Below are positions 18,606-28,107 of a stretch of 64,000 nucleotides of DNA, in pieces. The notes below the pieces were generated by a model. That model ran no database searches. It was not told the DNA's origin and saw nothing but the letters and a program-made list of their open reading frames with translations. Numbering within the stretch: position 1 is the first letter of the stretch; each line of letters opens with the position of its first letter. Source of the DNA: Aliivibrio wodanis (lineage in GTDB: Bacteria; Pseudomonadota; Gammaproteobacteria; Enterobacterales; Vibrionaceae). The position numbers and the translations under genes were made by a program. The stretch covers positions 124,001 to 188,000 of the forward strand of contig LN554847.1 in the NCBI GenBank assembly GCA_000953695.1, written 5' to 3'.

Positions 18606-21600
18606 ATGTGGAAATTTATTGTCGGAATAGTAAAACGGCTTAAACCTGGGCTTGCTACGGCAATGCCTATTTTACTATTTACAACGTTCATATTATTGAA
18701 CGTCGCTATTTGGTGGGGAGGACCATGGCTAGTTATTGCAGAGCAAAGGCCACTTGAGTCCATCATGGCTCGTGTTGTTGCTAGTAGCTTGTTTACTCTG
18801 GGCTCATTAGCGATTTGGGGCGTTTGGCAGTGGCGAAAATTACAAGGATTTAAAGCAGATCAAGTACGCGAAGAGCAACTGCGTCAAGATCCAATAAAAG
18901 CCTATGAAGAACGCCAAGAAGTTGAGTTGAATCAGGTCATGGTGAGCATGAAACAAAGCCTGAACAAGCACAATTACTTGTATGCATTACCTTGGTACCT
19001 TGTTCTTGGGTTAGAGAACGCCGGTAAAACAAGCTTGATCAACCGTTCGGGTCAAAATTTCGTATTCTCATCAGTCATGCGTGCTTCTGGTCAGAAAAGT
19101 GAAAATCCTTACTCATTTGATTGGTGGGTAGGGGACGAATCGGTTTTGATCGACCCTGATGGAGAATTGCTCACACAAGGTAAACGAAGTGAAGAAAAGA
19201 ACGGTGAGATGGAGCGCAGACTTTGGTTACACTTTGTTAATTGGCTCGAGCGTACACGTAGTCGTCGACCGCTTAATGGCATTGTATTGGCGTTAGATGT
19301 TTCGCATTTGGCGACTGCAACCGCATCAGAGCGTAAAGCGTATGCGAATTTATTACGTGCTCGCTTACGTGAATTGATGGAGACACTATCGACTCGTCTA
19401 CCAGTGTATATCTCGTTAACAAAACTGGATCTGTTATACGGCTTTGAACCCTTCTTCAAGCATTACACAAAAACGCAGCGAGAAGAGGTGCTCGGTTTTA
19501 CTTTTTCAATGGACTCAGTCGATAACCTAGACTCATGGTTGGAAGAATTTATCTCTGAATACACCCAGTTTGTTGAACGTATTAACGATATGTTACCTCA
19601 TACTGTATCTACGCCAATGACGTTGGAAGAACGTAATGCGATTTACAGCTTTACGCGTCAGATTGCAGGCTTAAAAGACATACTAGAGCTTTTCTTCCAA
19701 GAAGCGTTAGCAAGTGATCAGTTCTCTACTTCTGCTCTGGTTCGCGGTGCTTACTTTACTTCCGTGTATCAGCAAGGTGTACCAAGTAATGCATTTGACG
19801 ATGGAGCCTCGCGTCGCTACGGTTTATCCCATGCGATCAACACCGCACAGCGAGCAAAAAACTCTACGGTATATTTCACCGAAAAACTGTTCACGCACAT
19901 CATTTATCCTGAAGCAGGTTTAGCATCAGACAACTTTCGTGTGGCGAAAAACAAACGTCGTCTGCTTATGCTTTCTTTCGTTGTGTGTTCTATTGCGACT
20001 GTATTGTTAGTAGGAAACTGGCATCGCAATTACATGAGCAACGTTCAACATGCGGATAAAGTACTAGCAAAAGTTAACCAATATAAAGAGCAGTTTAGTG
20101 GCAACAAGAGCCTGAAATCTCAGCAAAACGTCCTAGACCCTCTTAATCAAATCCGTGAAGCGACACTTGAGTTTGGTTTTTTCCGCGAAAAGCCGAAGTA
20201 CATCTCTGACTTTGGGTTGTATCAAGGTCATACCATCGGCCCAAAAGTGGAGGAGACCTACTTAAACTTACTAGAGACTCATTTACTGCCACTGTTGATG
20301 GCAGATGTTGTAGTCGACTTAAACCAAGCTCAAACCGACGAAGAGAAGTTGGCGGTACTTAGAGTCTATCGAATGTTAGTTGACAATAGTGGCCGATCCC
20401 AAGATTTCGTCCTGGATTACTTTGCCAAATACTGGCAGAAAGAGTTCTCAGGTCAGCGTAAAATACAAGAAGACTTACTAGGGCACCTTGAATACGCAAT
20501 GCGCCATACTGACTTAGAGAAAGATCGCCTTACTGGTGACCAAGATGCCGAGTCGGTGATGAAGCCTTACGATAGAGTCATTGCGCGAGCACAAACAGAG
20601 CTGAGCACAATGCCTAACGATCAGCGTGTTTATCGAAACTTGAAGTTAAGTGCTCAGACACTATTAGGTCCCTCTGTCAACTTAAGGCGTCTTGTTGGTC
20701 CAGTGTTTGATGTGGTCTTTGAAGAGCGCGTGATGAACAGTGACAGCCTTTACATCCCGCAAATGCTGACGAAACGAGGCTTTGAAGACTTCTTTATGCC
20801 ACAATCAGAGTCGGTCTCAGAGCTAGCGCTGATTGACAGTTGGGTATTAGGTCAAACCAAAATCGCTCAATTTAGTGAAGCCGACAAGCAAGCGCTTAGA
20901 GACAAGATTCGCAGCTTGTACGTTGCAGACTACACAAACACATGGCGTGCAGCGCTGAATGAAATCGATGTGAAGTATTTCAATGACATCAACGATGCAG
21001 TCATGGTGTTAGAAAACCTCACCAGCAACCTTGAGCCTATGCAGCGGCTATTGCGTACTCTGGACAATAACACGCAACTCTTTACCACGTTACCAGCAGA
21101 TGACGTAGCACAGAATGAGTTGTTGAAGAGTCCTAAATACAAAGTAGCGTCAATGGTTGAGACGCGGTTTGCAGACCTCAACGGTATGCTAACTCAAGTA
21201 GATGGTCAGCCAGCATGCATTAATGAAGTTCTGACTTCCGTTGACGAACTCAAGAGCTACTTAACAGCTATCAAAGATGCGCCGGATGTCGGTATGGCAG
21301 CCCTTGATGCTACGAAAGCACGAGTTAAATTAATTAACGCAGACCCTATCTATACGTTGAAGCGAATCTCTTCTGGTTTGCCTAAGCCAATGGACAGCAT
21401 GTTTGCAAAATTGGCAGATGAAAGCTGGTATGTAGTGAAGCAAGAAGCGATTAAGCATTTGGAAGTTCGATGGACAGAAGATGTGTATGCGCCATTCCAA
21501 AGCAAGCTGGCAGGGCGCTACCCATTTACACAGGGTTCTAAGAAAGATGCCTCGCTACAAGATTTTGAATATTTCTTTGCTCCTAACGGTACACTGGATA

Positions 21601-22151
21601 GTTTTTACAACAACCAATTGAAGATGTTTATTGAAGAGAATATCACAGTGACAGCCGATGATTCTGCTCAATCGATCATTCGTAAAGAAGTGTTGGATCA
21701 AATCCAACAAGCTCATAAAATTCGTGAAGCATTCTTCAACAGAAAAGGCATCTTGGATGTGAACTTCTCAGTAGAGCCGATGAGCCTTACCAACAATAAG
21801 CGTCGCAGTTTACTTAATGTTGATGGGCAATTCCTTGCGTACAGCCACGGCTCACGAGAAAGTGTAGAGCTGATCTGGCCTAACACACTAAGAGACTCTG
21901 CAGTATCGAAAGTGAGTTTGATTCCAACCAAATCAAACATGTCACCTCGCAGTGTTCAGTATCAAGGTCCGTGGGCGTTCTTCCGTTTGCTAGACAAAGC
22001 ATCGGTTGTTTCAGCAAGTCCAACGTCTGTCGACTTTAAGTTTGATGTTGATGGTGGTGAGATGATCTACCGCGTCAACTCAGAGGCAGATGCCAACCCA
22101 TTTACTGAGCGCTTATTTAAATCGTTCAAGTTGTCTAAAACACTTTACTAA
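18606..22151 (+). CDS. tssM: TssM, T6SS inner-membrane core protein (IcmF/VasK)
   Basis: An 1181-residue IcmF-family protein. Two membrane segments lie near the N-terminus (about 18-45 and 55-72) and a third near 455-475 (LLMLSFVVCSIATVLLVGNW). The cytoplasmic NTPase-like domain between them keeps a Walker A motif, GLENAGKTSL, near residue 137. The large periplasmic part (about 480-1181) ends in a beta-rich domain that binds TssJ. TssM forms the trans-envelope channel with TssL and TssJ. Many TssM proteins have lost the Walker motif; this one has not. The ORF is uninterrupted and of normal length. Confidence 0.97.
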   Translation: MWKFIVGIVKRLKPGLATAMPILLFTTFILLNVAIWWGGPWLVIAEQRPLESIMARVVASSLFTLGSLAIWGVWQWRKLQGFKADQVREEQLRQDPIKAYEERQEVELNQVMVSMKQSLNKHNYLYALPWYLVLGLENAGKTSLINRSGQNFVFSSVMRASGQKSENPYSFDWWVGDESVLIDPDGELLTQGKRSEEKNGEMERRLWLHFVNWLERTRSRRPLNGIVLALDVSHLATATASERKAYANLLRARLRELMETLSTRLPVYISLTKLDLLYGFEPFFKHYTKTQREEVLGFTFSMDSVDNLDSWLEEFISEYTQFVERINDMLPHTVSTPMTLEERNAIYSFTRQIAGLKDILELFFQEALASDQFSTSALVRGAYFTSVYQQGVPSNAFDDGASRRYGLSHAINTAQRAKNSTVYFTEKLFTHIIYPEAGLASDNFRVAKNKRRLLMLSFVVCSIATVLLVGNWHRNYMSNVQHADKVLAKVNQYKEQFSGNKSLKSQQNVLDPLNQIREATLEFGFFREKPKYISDFGLYQGHTIGPKVEETYLNLLETHLLPLLMADVVVDLNQAQTDEEKLAVLRVYRMLVDNSGRSQDFVLDYFAKYWQKEFSGQRKIQEDLLGHLEYAMRHTDLEKDRLTGDQDAESVMKPYDRVIARAQTELSTMPNDQRVYRNLKLSAQTLLGPSVNLRRLVGPVFDVVFEERVMNSDSLYIPQMLTKRGFEDFFMPQSESVSELALIDSWVLGQTKIAQFSEADKQALRDKIRSLYVADYTNTWRAALNEIDVKYFNDINDAVMVLENLTSNLEPMQRLLRTLDNNTQLFTTLPADDVAQNELLKSPKYKVASMVETRFADLNGMLTQVDGQPACINEVLTSVDELKSYLTAIKDAPDVGMAALDATKARVKLINADPIYTLKRISSGLPKPMDSMFAKLADESWYVVKQEAIKHLEVRWTEDVYAPFQSKLAGRYPFTQGSKKDASLQDFEYFFAPNGTLDSFYNNQLKMFIEENITVTADDSAQSIIRKEVLDQIQQAHKIREAFFNRKGILDVNFSVEPMSLTNNKRRSLLNVDGQFLAYSHGSRESVELIWPNTLRDSAVSKVSLIPTKSNMSPRSVQYQGPWAFFRLLDKASVVSASPTSVDFKFDVDGGEMIYRVNSEADANPFTERLFKSFKLSKTLY

Positions 22152-22159
22152 CCCAAATA

Positions 22160-22188
22160 GCCAGAGCGAGTGATTCGCTCTGGCCTTT
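22160..22188 (+). terminator. Intercistronic hairpin between tssM and vasL
   Basis: A 10-bp perfect stem, GCCAGAGCGA-N5-TCGCTCTGGC, is followed by CTTTTC. It sits 9 bases after the tssM stop and just before the vasL ribosome site. The T tract is short, so it is more likely a partial attenuator or an mRNA 3'-end protector than a full terminator. Confidence 0.5.
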
Positions 22189-22205
22189 TCAGGACGATAT
22201 CTACA

Positions 22206-23471
22206 ATGTCCAATATGATTTATATTGATAATGCGTTTTTTCGATTAACTCAGGATTCTGGCTCAATTCGAGTTTTAGAGCCTTATATCCGAGTAAGAGA
22301 AGAAATCAACCGTCGTTTTAACCCCATTGCTGGTGGCAGTGATTGGGAAGCGGTTAAAGAAAACTGTGAAGTACTAGCACGTGGCCCAGGGATGGATTTT
22401 ATGATGTGCGGCTATTACACCGTGGCATGTCTAAAAACTCAAGGTTTGGTTGGCTTCGCTACTGGTTTAGAATTATTGAGTAGCAGTCTAGCGAATCAAA
22501 GTCGTGGTGATACCAAAACCGATAAAATGCGTAAAGAGCTTCTCGATTGGGTTAACGGTCGTGTTGTACAAGAACTAAAAGCGTTGAAACCGGATCACGA
22601 TATTCTTCGCGAACTGTATCGAGCTGAGCGATTTTGCGATCGTTTACACCAGTTAGTTGAGAAGCAAAGTACCAATTACAAAGTCGATTTTGAAGGCGTG
22701 GGATTCGCGCTTTTTGAGCATATTGATCGCATAGAAACCCAATACCACAATTTATTCAAAAAACAGGAGCGAAATGAGCCACCAAAGCTAAAGTTTTGGC
22801 AAAAAGGACTCGGCATGTCGGCAATAGCGGCGTGCGCCGTGGTTGTCGGTGTATCTACGGGGTGGAAAGCGTGGCCATGGTATTACTCAACACCTTATGG
22901 GCAGCCTAAGCTTATTAGCACAATAAATGATACGCAGCAGGCTAAGTTGTTTGTTGATCAGTCTTCCGACAACCAGCGAGCACGTTGGCAGAAAGATCTT
23001 GTTCCATTATATGGCGAAGCACTAGAGCACGACATATTGGAATCATTCTCCGATTCCAAGCGACAAGCGATGGCTCATGTTCAACTGCTTAAAACGCTTT
23101 ACCCTGAAGGTGACAAAACAACACAGCTCAACGCGATGTTTTCAGAGCAGCAGAAAGTGGCACTTGAACAAACCGAGTTATTTGTTGCTAAGTTCAGTGA
23201 TATTCGAACCAAGATGGCCAATATCTCCCTACTGGCGAAGCGTGGAAAATGGCGTGATTTACAAAAGCAAACCAAATCATTGGAGGTATTTGCTATTAGC
23301 CTATCTCCAATCTACGGACGTGTAGATTATGTTCAAGAACTCATTAAAGAAGGTGAGCTTGAAACCGCTGAAAAAGAATTTGATATTCTCAAAGAGCGGC
23401 TAAACAACCTTAGCTGGAAGATAGCTGTATTAGAGCAGGAGATCTATCGTTCAGGCAGTGTTAGTCAATAG
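22206..23471 (+). CDS. vasL: VasL, ImpA_N-domain T6SS accessory protein
   Basis: A 421-residue protein from ATG 22206. This start follows AGGACG, and the product then begins MSNMIYIDNAFFRLTQD. An alternative at 22170 would overlap the hairpin. The N-terminal half is an ImpA_N-like domain (YIRVREEINRRFNPIAGGSD). A single membrane segment lies near residues 215-235 (GMSAIAACAVVVGVSTGW) and a helical periplasmic C-terminal half follows. It corresponds to V. cholerae VasL, a membrane-attached TssA-like protein that stabilises the distal end of the sheath. It is the last gene of the structural operon; a strong terminator follows. Confidence 0.9.
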   Translation: MSNMIYIDNAFFRLTQDSGSIRVLEPYIRVREEINRRFNPIAGGSDWEAVKENCEVLARGPGMDFMMCGYYTVACLKTQGLVGFATGLELLSSSLANQSRGDTKTDKMRKELLDWVNGRVVQELKALKPDHDILRELYRAERFCDRLHQLVEKQSTNYKVDFEGVGFALFEHIDRIETQYHNLFKKQERNEPPKLKFWQKGLGMSAIAACAVVVGVSTGWKAWPWYYSTPYGQPKLISTINDTQQAKLFVDQSSDNQRARWQKDLVPLYGEALEHDILESFSDSKRQAMAHVQLLKTLYPEGDKTTQLNAMFSEQQKVALEQTELFVAKFSDIRTKMANISLLAKRGKWRDLQKQTKSLEVFAISLSPIYGRVDYVQELIKEGELETAEKEFDILKERLNNLSWKIAVLEQEIYRSGSVSQ

Positions 23472-23493
23472 AGCGAAGTGATTCTATTTTTAG

Positions 23494-23525
23494 AGCGAAC
23501 CAATTAGGTTCGCTTTTTATTTTTT
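23494..23525 (+). terminator. Rho-independent terminator of the T6SS structural operon
   Basis: An 8-bp perfect stem, AGCGAACC-N5-GGTTCGCT (23494-23514), is followed by TTTTTATTTTTT. It ends the operon 23 bases after vasL and separates it from the hcp promoter. Confidence 0.85.
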
Positions 23526-23740
23526 GTTGATGTCTTTGTTATTTTTAACGTAACTATTGAGGTATTTACCCAGTAATCATAGAATTATTGGAATAAAAAT
23601 CACCTTAATATTTAACTCATCAAGTTACTGTTTTATAGGGTACTTTAATGATTTTATTTTAAGGTGTCGATGCGTAGATATTTAATCAGGAGTAAACGTT
23701 GGTTGAATATTTCATAGTATAAGCAAATTTCTACTTGCCT

Positions 23741-23780
23741 TGAGCAATAAATTACTCGCTCTGGGTAATTTATTACCTGT
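23741..23780 (+). promoter_or_regulatory. Paired dyads upstream of hcp, candidate VasH sites
   Basis: TGAGCA-N5-TTACTC starts at 23741 and TGGGTA-N5-TTACCT at 23762, 21 bp apart (two helical turns), so both lie on the same DNA face. They share the GGGYAA-N4-TTRCCC half-site pattern with the two sites at 1020 and 1060. A further perfect palindrome, ACAGCGCTGT, follows at 23788-23797. The pair sits 67-88 bp upstream of the sigma-54-like promoter, as expected for an enhancer. VasH is the obvious candidate regulator, but this is inferred. Confidence 0.6.
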
Positions 23781-23828
23781 GACGAGCACAGCGCTGTCGT
23801 AAGTGCTTGTATTTAAAGGGTGTGAAAC

Positions 23829-23844
23829 TGGCATAACTCTTGAT
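23829..23844 (+). promoter_or_regulatory. Sigma-54-like promoter of the hcp effector operon
   Basis: TGGCATAACTCTTGAT matches the -24 element TGGCA and the TTG of the -12 element with correct spacing. The last conserved base is A instead of C (GG-N10-GA). It lies 57 bp before the hcp ATG. V. cholerae hcp operons are known to be RpoN- and VasH-dependent, which supports the call despite the imperfect -12 element. Confidence 0.55.
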
Positions 23845-23900
23845 TAATACTTATTGCATTCATATATGTTTTTGTTTTTAAACTAATTAAGGATTAAGCA

Positions 23901-24419
23901 ATGCCAACTCCATGTTATATCTCAATTGAAGGTCAAACTCAGGGCCTAATTACTGCTGGTGCATGCACCGCAGATTCCATCGGTGACTCATTTGTTGAAG
24001 GTCATGAAGATGAGATGCTAGTACAACAGTTCGAACACATCGTAACGGTTCCAACCGACCCACAATCTGGCCAACCTTCAGGTCAACGTGTTCACAAACC
24101 ATTTAAGTTCACGGTATGCCTAAACAAAGCAGTACCACTGCTATACAACGCATTGGCATCAGGTGAAAAAATGTCAAACGTAGAGCTGAAATGGTACCGC
24201 ACCTCTATCGAAGGTAAGCAAGAAAACTTCTTCACCACCAAGCTAGAGAATGCGTCTATCGTCGATATCTATTGTGAAATGCCTCACTGTCAAGATCCTA
24301 CGAAATACGACTTTACTCAAAACGTCACAGTATCGCTTTCTTACCGCAAAATTACGTGGGATCACGTAAATGCAGGTACGTCTGGTTCTGATGACTGGCG
24401 TAAACCAATCGAGGCGTGA
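23901..24419 (+). CDS. hcp: Hcp, T6SS inner tube protein
   Basis: A 172-residue Hcp/TssD, normal size, starting MPTPCYISIEGQTQGLITAG and containing the family block EGHEDEMLVQQFEHIV and the later FTQNVTVSLSYRKITWDH. Hcp hexamers stack to form the tube propelled by the sheath, and they also chaperone small cargo. No C-terminal effector extension is present. It opens the effector operon behind its own sigma-54-like promoter, and a strong hairpin separates it from vgrG. That arrangement would let hcp be made in large excess over the spike and effectors. Confidence 0.98.
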   Translation: MPTPCYISIEGQTQGLITAGACTADSIGDSFVEGHEDEMLVQQFEHIVTVPTDPQSGQPSGQRVHKPFKFTVCLNKAVPLLYNALASGEKMSNVELKWYRTSIEGKQENFFTTKLENASIVDIYCEMPHCQDPTKYDFTQNVTVSLSYRKITWDHVNAGTSGSDDWRKPIEA

Positions 24420-24458
24420 TCCTCGTCGGCTCATCAATATTGATTTGATGTTCAGTCA

Positions 24459-24500
24459 GACCGGCGTGGGTGGCAACACCCACACCGGTCTTTGTTTCTT
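24459..24500 (+). terminator. Strong hairpin between hcp and vgrG
   Basis: A 14-bp stem with one mismatch, GACCGGCGTGGGTG (24459-24472) against CACCCACACCGGTC (24477-24490), has a GCAA tetraloop and is followed by TTTGTTTCTT. It lies 40 bases after the hcp stop and ends 30 bases before the vgrG start. It looks like a partial terminator or a 3' stabiliser that keeps hcp mRNA abundant while letting some transcripts reach vgrG. Confidence 0.75.
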
Positions 24501-24520
24501 ATATTAAGAAGGCACAGTTG

Positions 24521-26584
24521 ATGGCAAAGTTAACATTCACCCTAACCGTTGAAGGATTACCAGAAGAGACATTTGTGGTGACGGGTTATCAAGGTAAAGA
24601 ATCGCTATCGGATTCGAGCTTTGGCGTATCTCAGGCTTGTTATGGTTTTCGCTATAACATTGAATTAGCAAGCCGACAATCCGGCATAACCGCCCAACAG
24701 ATCGTGGATAAGACCGCCCAACTGACCATGCAACGTAATGGCGAGCCCGTTCAATTCGTGAATGGTATCATTCGTCAGTTTTCTCAAGGTGACATTGGTC
24801 ATCATCATACCGTCTATTCTCTTGTTTTAGTGCCCGCCCTTGAGCGTTTATCGTTACGTCAAAACAGTCGAATTTTCCAGTTAAAAACGGTTCAAAACAT
24901 CATTAGCCAAATACTGGGAGAAATGGGCGTATCGGACTTTAGTTTCGCACTAAAAAGACCCCTTTCTCAACGTGAATTCTGCGTTCAATACCGTGAAACC
25001 GATTTAGAGTTTGTGCACCGTCTCGCAGCCGAAGAAGGGATTACCTATTACATCGAACAAGCCGATGGTAAACACACCATAGTGTTCTTTGACGACAGTG
25101 CTTTGATCAGCAAGTATGGCGCGCCTGTATTACACAATGGATTGGCCGGTGGACAAGCGGATGATCCCTTTGTCTTCCAATTTAAAATTGAACATCAAAG
25201 TGAGCCAAGTCACCTCACTTTCAAAGATTACAGCTTCAAAAAGCCAAGCTATGGTTTTTTGCAAGAGCAGCAAGGTACAGATCTTAGCTTCCAACAAAGC
25301 AGCTACGAACATTACGACTTTCCGGGACGATATAAAGATGATGGCTCTGGCATCGCCTTTAGCCAGCTTCGTCTCGAATACTTACGTCGAGAATCAAACC
25401 TAGGGCAAGGTAAAAGTAACCACCATGCGCTCCAAGCTGGAGTTAAATTTGGTTTAAGTGAAAACCTAGAGGCAAGCGCGAACCGAGATTGGATTGTTGT
25501 CTCGGTGACGCATCAAGGTACGCAACCTCAAGCGCTAGAAGAAGGTGGAGGCCACGGAGCAACCACATACTCGAACCAATTTACCGTTATTCCCGCAAGC
25601 AAGACATGGCGAGCGAAACCTCAGCCGAAACCGCAAGTGGATGGCCCAATGATAGCGAAGGTGGTCGGCCCCGCAGGTGAAGAGATCTACTGTGACGAAC
25701 ATGGTCGAGTGAAAGTGCATTTCCCATGGGATAGAGAGAGCGAACAAAACGAGCACAGTTCATGCTGGGTGCGCGTATCTCAGGGTTGGGCAGGGGCGCA
25801 ATATGGTTTCATGGCCGTGCCACGCATTGGTCATGAAGTTATCGTCTCATTCTTACATGGCGATCCAGATCAACCTATCATCACAGGCCGCACTTATCAT
25901 GCGACCAATGTGGCGCCGTATATGTTGCCAAACCATAAAACTCGAACCGTAATAAAAACCCAAACCCATCAGGGGGAAGGCTCTAACGAAATCCGTTTTG
26001 AAGATCAGGCCAGTATTGAGCAGATCTTCATTCACGCACAAAAAGACCAAGACATCATTACCGAAAACCATCATCGAGAGCTTGTGGGGGTCGATAGACA
26101 CTTAAGAGTGGGTCGACACTGGCTGCAAATGATCACTGAAAATGTCAATCGAATGGTTGGCAAAAATGTGATAGAGGAATTTGGTCAAGATCATCAGGTC
26201 AAAATTGGCAGAGATGTCATTAAACAGATTTTAGGCAAGATAAGTCAGCACGTTGTAGGCGGAATTATCTCTAAAATTGATGGAAGTACAGTCACTCAAA
26301 TTGGCGCATCTGAAGAAAAAGAAATTGGTGCGAACCAACGTGTGAGCGTTGCTAATGAAAGCGGCTTAAAAGCGACCAAAATTGTACTAGAAGCAGGAGA
26401 CTCCCTAACCATCAAGGGCCCAGGAGGGTTCGTTAAAATTGATGGCGGTGGGGTCACTATTTCAGGAACCAAGGTCAAAATTAACGAAGGTGGTTCACCT
26501 GATACCGGTACAGCCCCTGCTATGATTAAACCGCAAGACCCTGATAAACCTCAAGAACCTGATGGTCCGGATGAGAGGGGGTAA
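24521..26584 (+). CDS. vgrG: VgrG, T6SS spike protein (TssI)
   Basis: A 687-residue spike protein. ATG 24521 has AAGAAGG 8 bases upstream and gives the standard start MAKLTFTLTVEGLPEETF. The in-frame start at 24470 lies inside the hairpin and is rejected. The gp27-like part (about 1-360) includes CVQYRETDLEFVHRLAAEEG. The gp5 OB-fold follows with DEHGRVKVHFPWDRE and VPRIGHEVIVSFLHGDPDQP. The C-terminal beta-helix (about 510-665) ends in a short Pro/Asp-rich tail and has no effector domain. The trimer carries the PAAR tip encoded next, 2 bases downstream. Confidence 0.97.
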   Translation: MAKLTFTLTVEGLPEETFVVTGYQGKESLSDSSFGVSQACYGFRYNIELASRQSGITAQQIVDKTAQLTMQRNGEPVQFVNGIIRQFSQGDIGHHHTVYSLVLVPALERLSLRQNSRIFQLKTVQNIISQILGEMGVSDFSFALKRPLSQREFCVQYRETDLEFVHRLAAEEGITYYIEQADGKHTIVFFDDSALISKYGAPVLHNGLAGGQADDPFVFQFKIEHQSEPSHLTFKDYSFKKPSYGFLQEQQGTDLSFQQSSYEHYDFPGRYKDDGSGIAFSQLRLEYLRRESNLGQGKSNHHALQAGVKFGLSENLEASANRDWIVVSVTHQGTQPQALEEGGGHGATTYSNQFTVIPASKTWRAKPQPKPQVDGPMIAKVVGPAGEEIYCDEHGRVKVHFPWDRESEQNEHSSCWVRVSQGWAGAQYGFMAVPRIGHEVIVSFLHGDPDQPIITGRTYHATNVAPYMLPNHKTRTVIKTQTHQGEGSNEIRFEDQASIEQIFIHAQKDQDIITENHHRELVGVDRHLRVGRHWLQMITENVNRMVGKNVIEEFGQDHQVKIGRDVIKQILGKISQHVVGGIISKIDGSTVTQIGASEEKEIGANQRVSVANESGLKATKIVLEAGDSLTIKGPGGFVKIDGGGVTISGTKVKINEGGSPDTGTAPAMIKPQDPDKPQEPDGPDERG

Positions 26585-26586
26585 TC

Positions 26587-28104
26587 ATGCCGAGTGCAGC
26601 AAGGTTAGGTGACAGCGGCGGCGGTCATGGGTGTTTCCCTGCCACGCCGATAATAGCAGGCAGTGGTGACGTATCGATTAATGGCAAACCAGCAGCTCGA
26701 AAAGGGGATGCGGTTCTGCTCCACGCTTGTCCGTGTCCTTATAAGCCACATGGTATCCATGGGCGCAGTATCTCTGCTGGTTCATCAAACGTTTCAATAA
26801 ACGGGAAGCCTGCAGCTCGAAAAGGGGACGCCATTGATTGTGGTGGGTCTGTCGCGTCAGGCTCGGGAGATGTCTTCATTGGCGATACGCCGTATCAGTC
26901 TCCAACACATGAATGTGGTGAAGGCGCAAGTGGGGATAAAATTCCATTCTTGCGTATCTTACCGATGGCGACACCAAAGCCCGCTTTTTGGGCGAAAGCG
27001 CCTTTCATTCCCGAGCAATTTGCTGAGCTAGCAAAGCAGCAGGTAAAAACGCAACTGACAGAAGTTCCGCCAGGCGCCTTGCCTCCTCTAGCCGAAGAAA
27101 TGGTTAACTCAGTAAAAAATGGCGCGTCGAAAAAAGAGATGTTGGCACTGCTAGAAGGGGAAACCACCAAGGCGATGCGACGCAAAGCACGAGAAGCGAT
27201 TACACAGCAAGCGAGTGCTAAGGCTCCAAAGAAGGCAGAGCGTTTTAGCAAAGATATGGATGCCGCTGAAAAAGCCATGCTGAGTGATCACATCTACACA
27301 TTAGATAAGCCAGCTGATGAACTGGATGATAGACGCACGCAGTTGGCGGATGATTTTGATAACGATTCTGGCTGGTCGTTGGCGAGTGATGACGACTTGG
27401 ATAAATTAGGATTGCGTCCTGAGGACTTCAAGGTCAATAAGACTAACTTCCGCGCGCAAGTTTATATGCCGGATCCAGAAGTATTTGGGCCAGAGGCCAA
27501 GCCAGTGCTAGCTTTTCGAGGCACAGAAGCGGGAGGTGACTGGACTAAGGCCAATCTTCCTCAAGGGTTGAACAGAGATTCGGCGTATTACAAACGAGCA
27601 GTAAACCTTGGAACAAAAATCAAGAATAATCGTCAGTCGATTGAGATCGCAGGACATTCTTTAGGTGGTGGTTTAGCCTCTGCTGCCTCGACAGCAGGGG
27701 ACCTCCCTGCCACTACTTTCAACAGTGCAGGGTTGCATGAAAAGACAGTAGAACGTTATGGAGTTCCGGAAGGGGTGCAGGGCAGTGATGACAATATAAC
27801 TCGTTACCGAATAGACGGAGAGCTGCTTACTTTTCTTCAAGAAGATATACCTTTGATTAGCCGCTTGACGTCAAGTGCGATAGGTAATACCACACATACT
27901 TTGCCAAAGCCTAAATCATTAACAGCGGAGGCCGTTGGAGCCACCGCTGCGCTAGGGCTTGGGTTTGGTGCCGGTGGTGCGGTGGCCGGTTTTGCAGGCG
28001 TAAAAGGCAAAGAGAAGTTGGATCTACATGGCATGGATATGATGATAGAAGCGATAGAAGAGCGTAAAGTCAGTGATTTACATTCCCTAGCACAACAGGC
28101 CTAA
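26587..28104 (+). CDS. PAAR-tipped lipase effector (Tle-like)
   Basis: A 505-residue protein. The N-terminal PAAR domain (about 1-100) begins MPSAARLGDSGGGHG and holds two copies of the run SINGKPAARKGDA, with zinc-site His/Cys residues. A helical linker (about 110-230) leads to an alpha/beta-hydrolase with an early FRGTEAGGDW loop and the nucleophile elbow AGHSLGGGLAS (catalytic Ser near 357). A Gly/Ala-rich hydrophobic segment lies near 455-485. The layout fits a spike-borne phospholipase that attacks target membranes. The exact Tle class and the Asp/His of the triad were not settled. Downstream ankyrin genes with signal peptides are the expected immunity, which places the attack in the periplasm. 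Confidence 0.85.
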   Translation: MPSAARLGDSGGGHGCFPATPIIAGSGDVSINGKPAARKGDAVLLHACPCPYKPHGIHGRSISAGSSNVSINGKPAARKGDAIDCGGSVASGSGDVFIGDTPYQSPTHECGEGASGDKIPFLRILPMATPKPAFWAKAPFIPEQFAELAKQQVKTQLTEVPPGALPPLAEEMVNSVKNGASKKEMLALLEGETTKAMRRKAREAITQQASAKAPKKAERFSKDMDAAEKAMLSDHIYTLDKPADELDDRRTQLADDFDNDSGWSLASDDDLDKLGLRPEDFKVNKTNFRAQVYMPDPEVFGPEAKPVLAFRGTEAGGDWTKANLPQGLNRDSAYYKRAVNLGTKIKNNRQSIEIAGHSLGGGLASAASTAGDLPATTFNSAGLHEKTVERYGVPEGVQGSDDNITRYRIDGELLTFLQEDIPLISRLTSSAIGNTTHTLPKPKSLTAEAVGATAALGLGFGAGGAVAGFAGVKGKEKLDLHGMDMMIEAIEERKVSDLHSLAQQA

Positions 28105-28107
28105 GCA

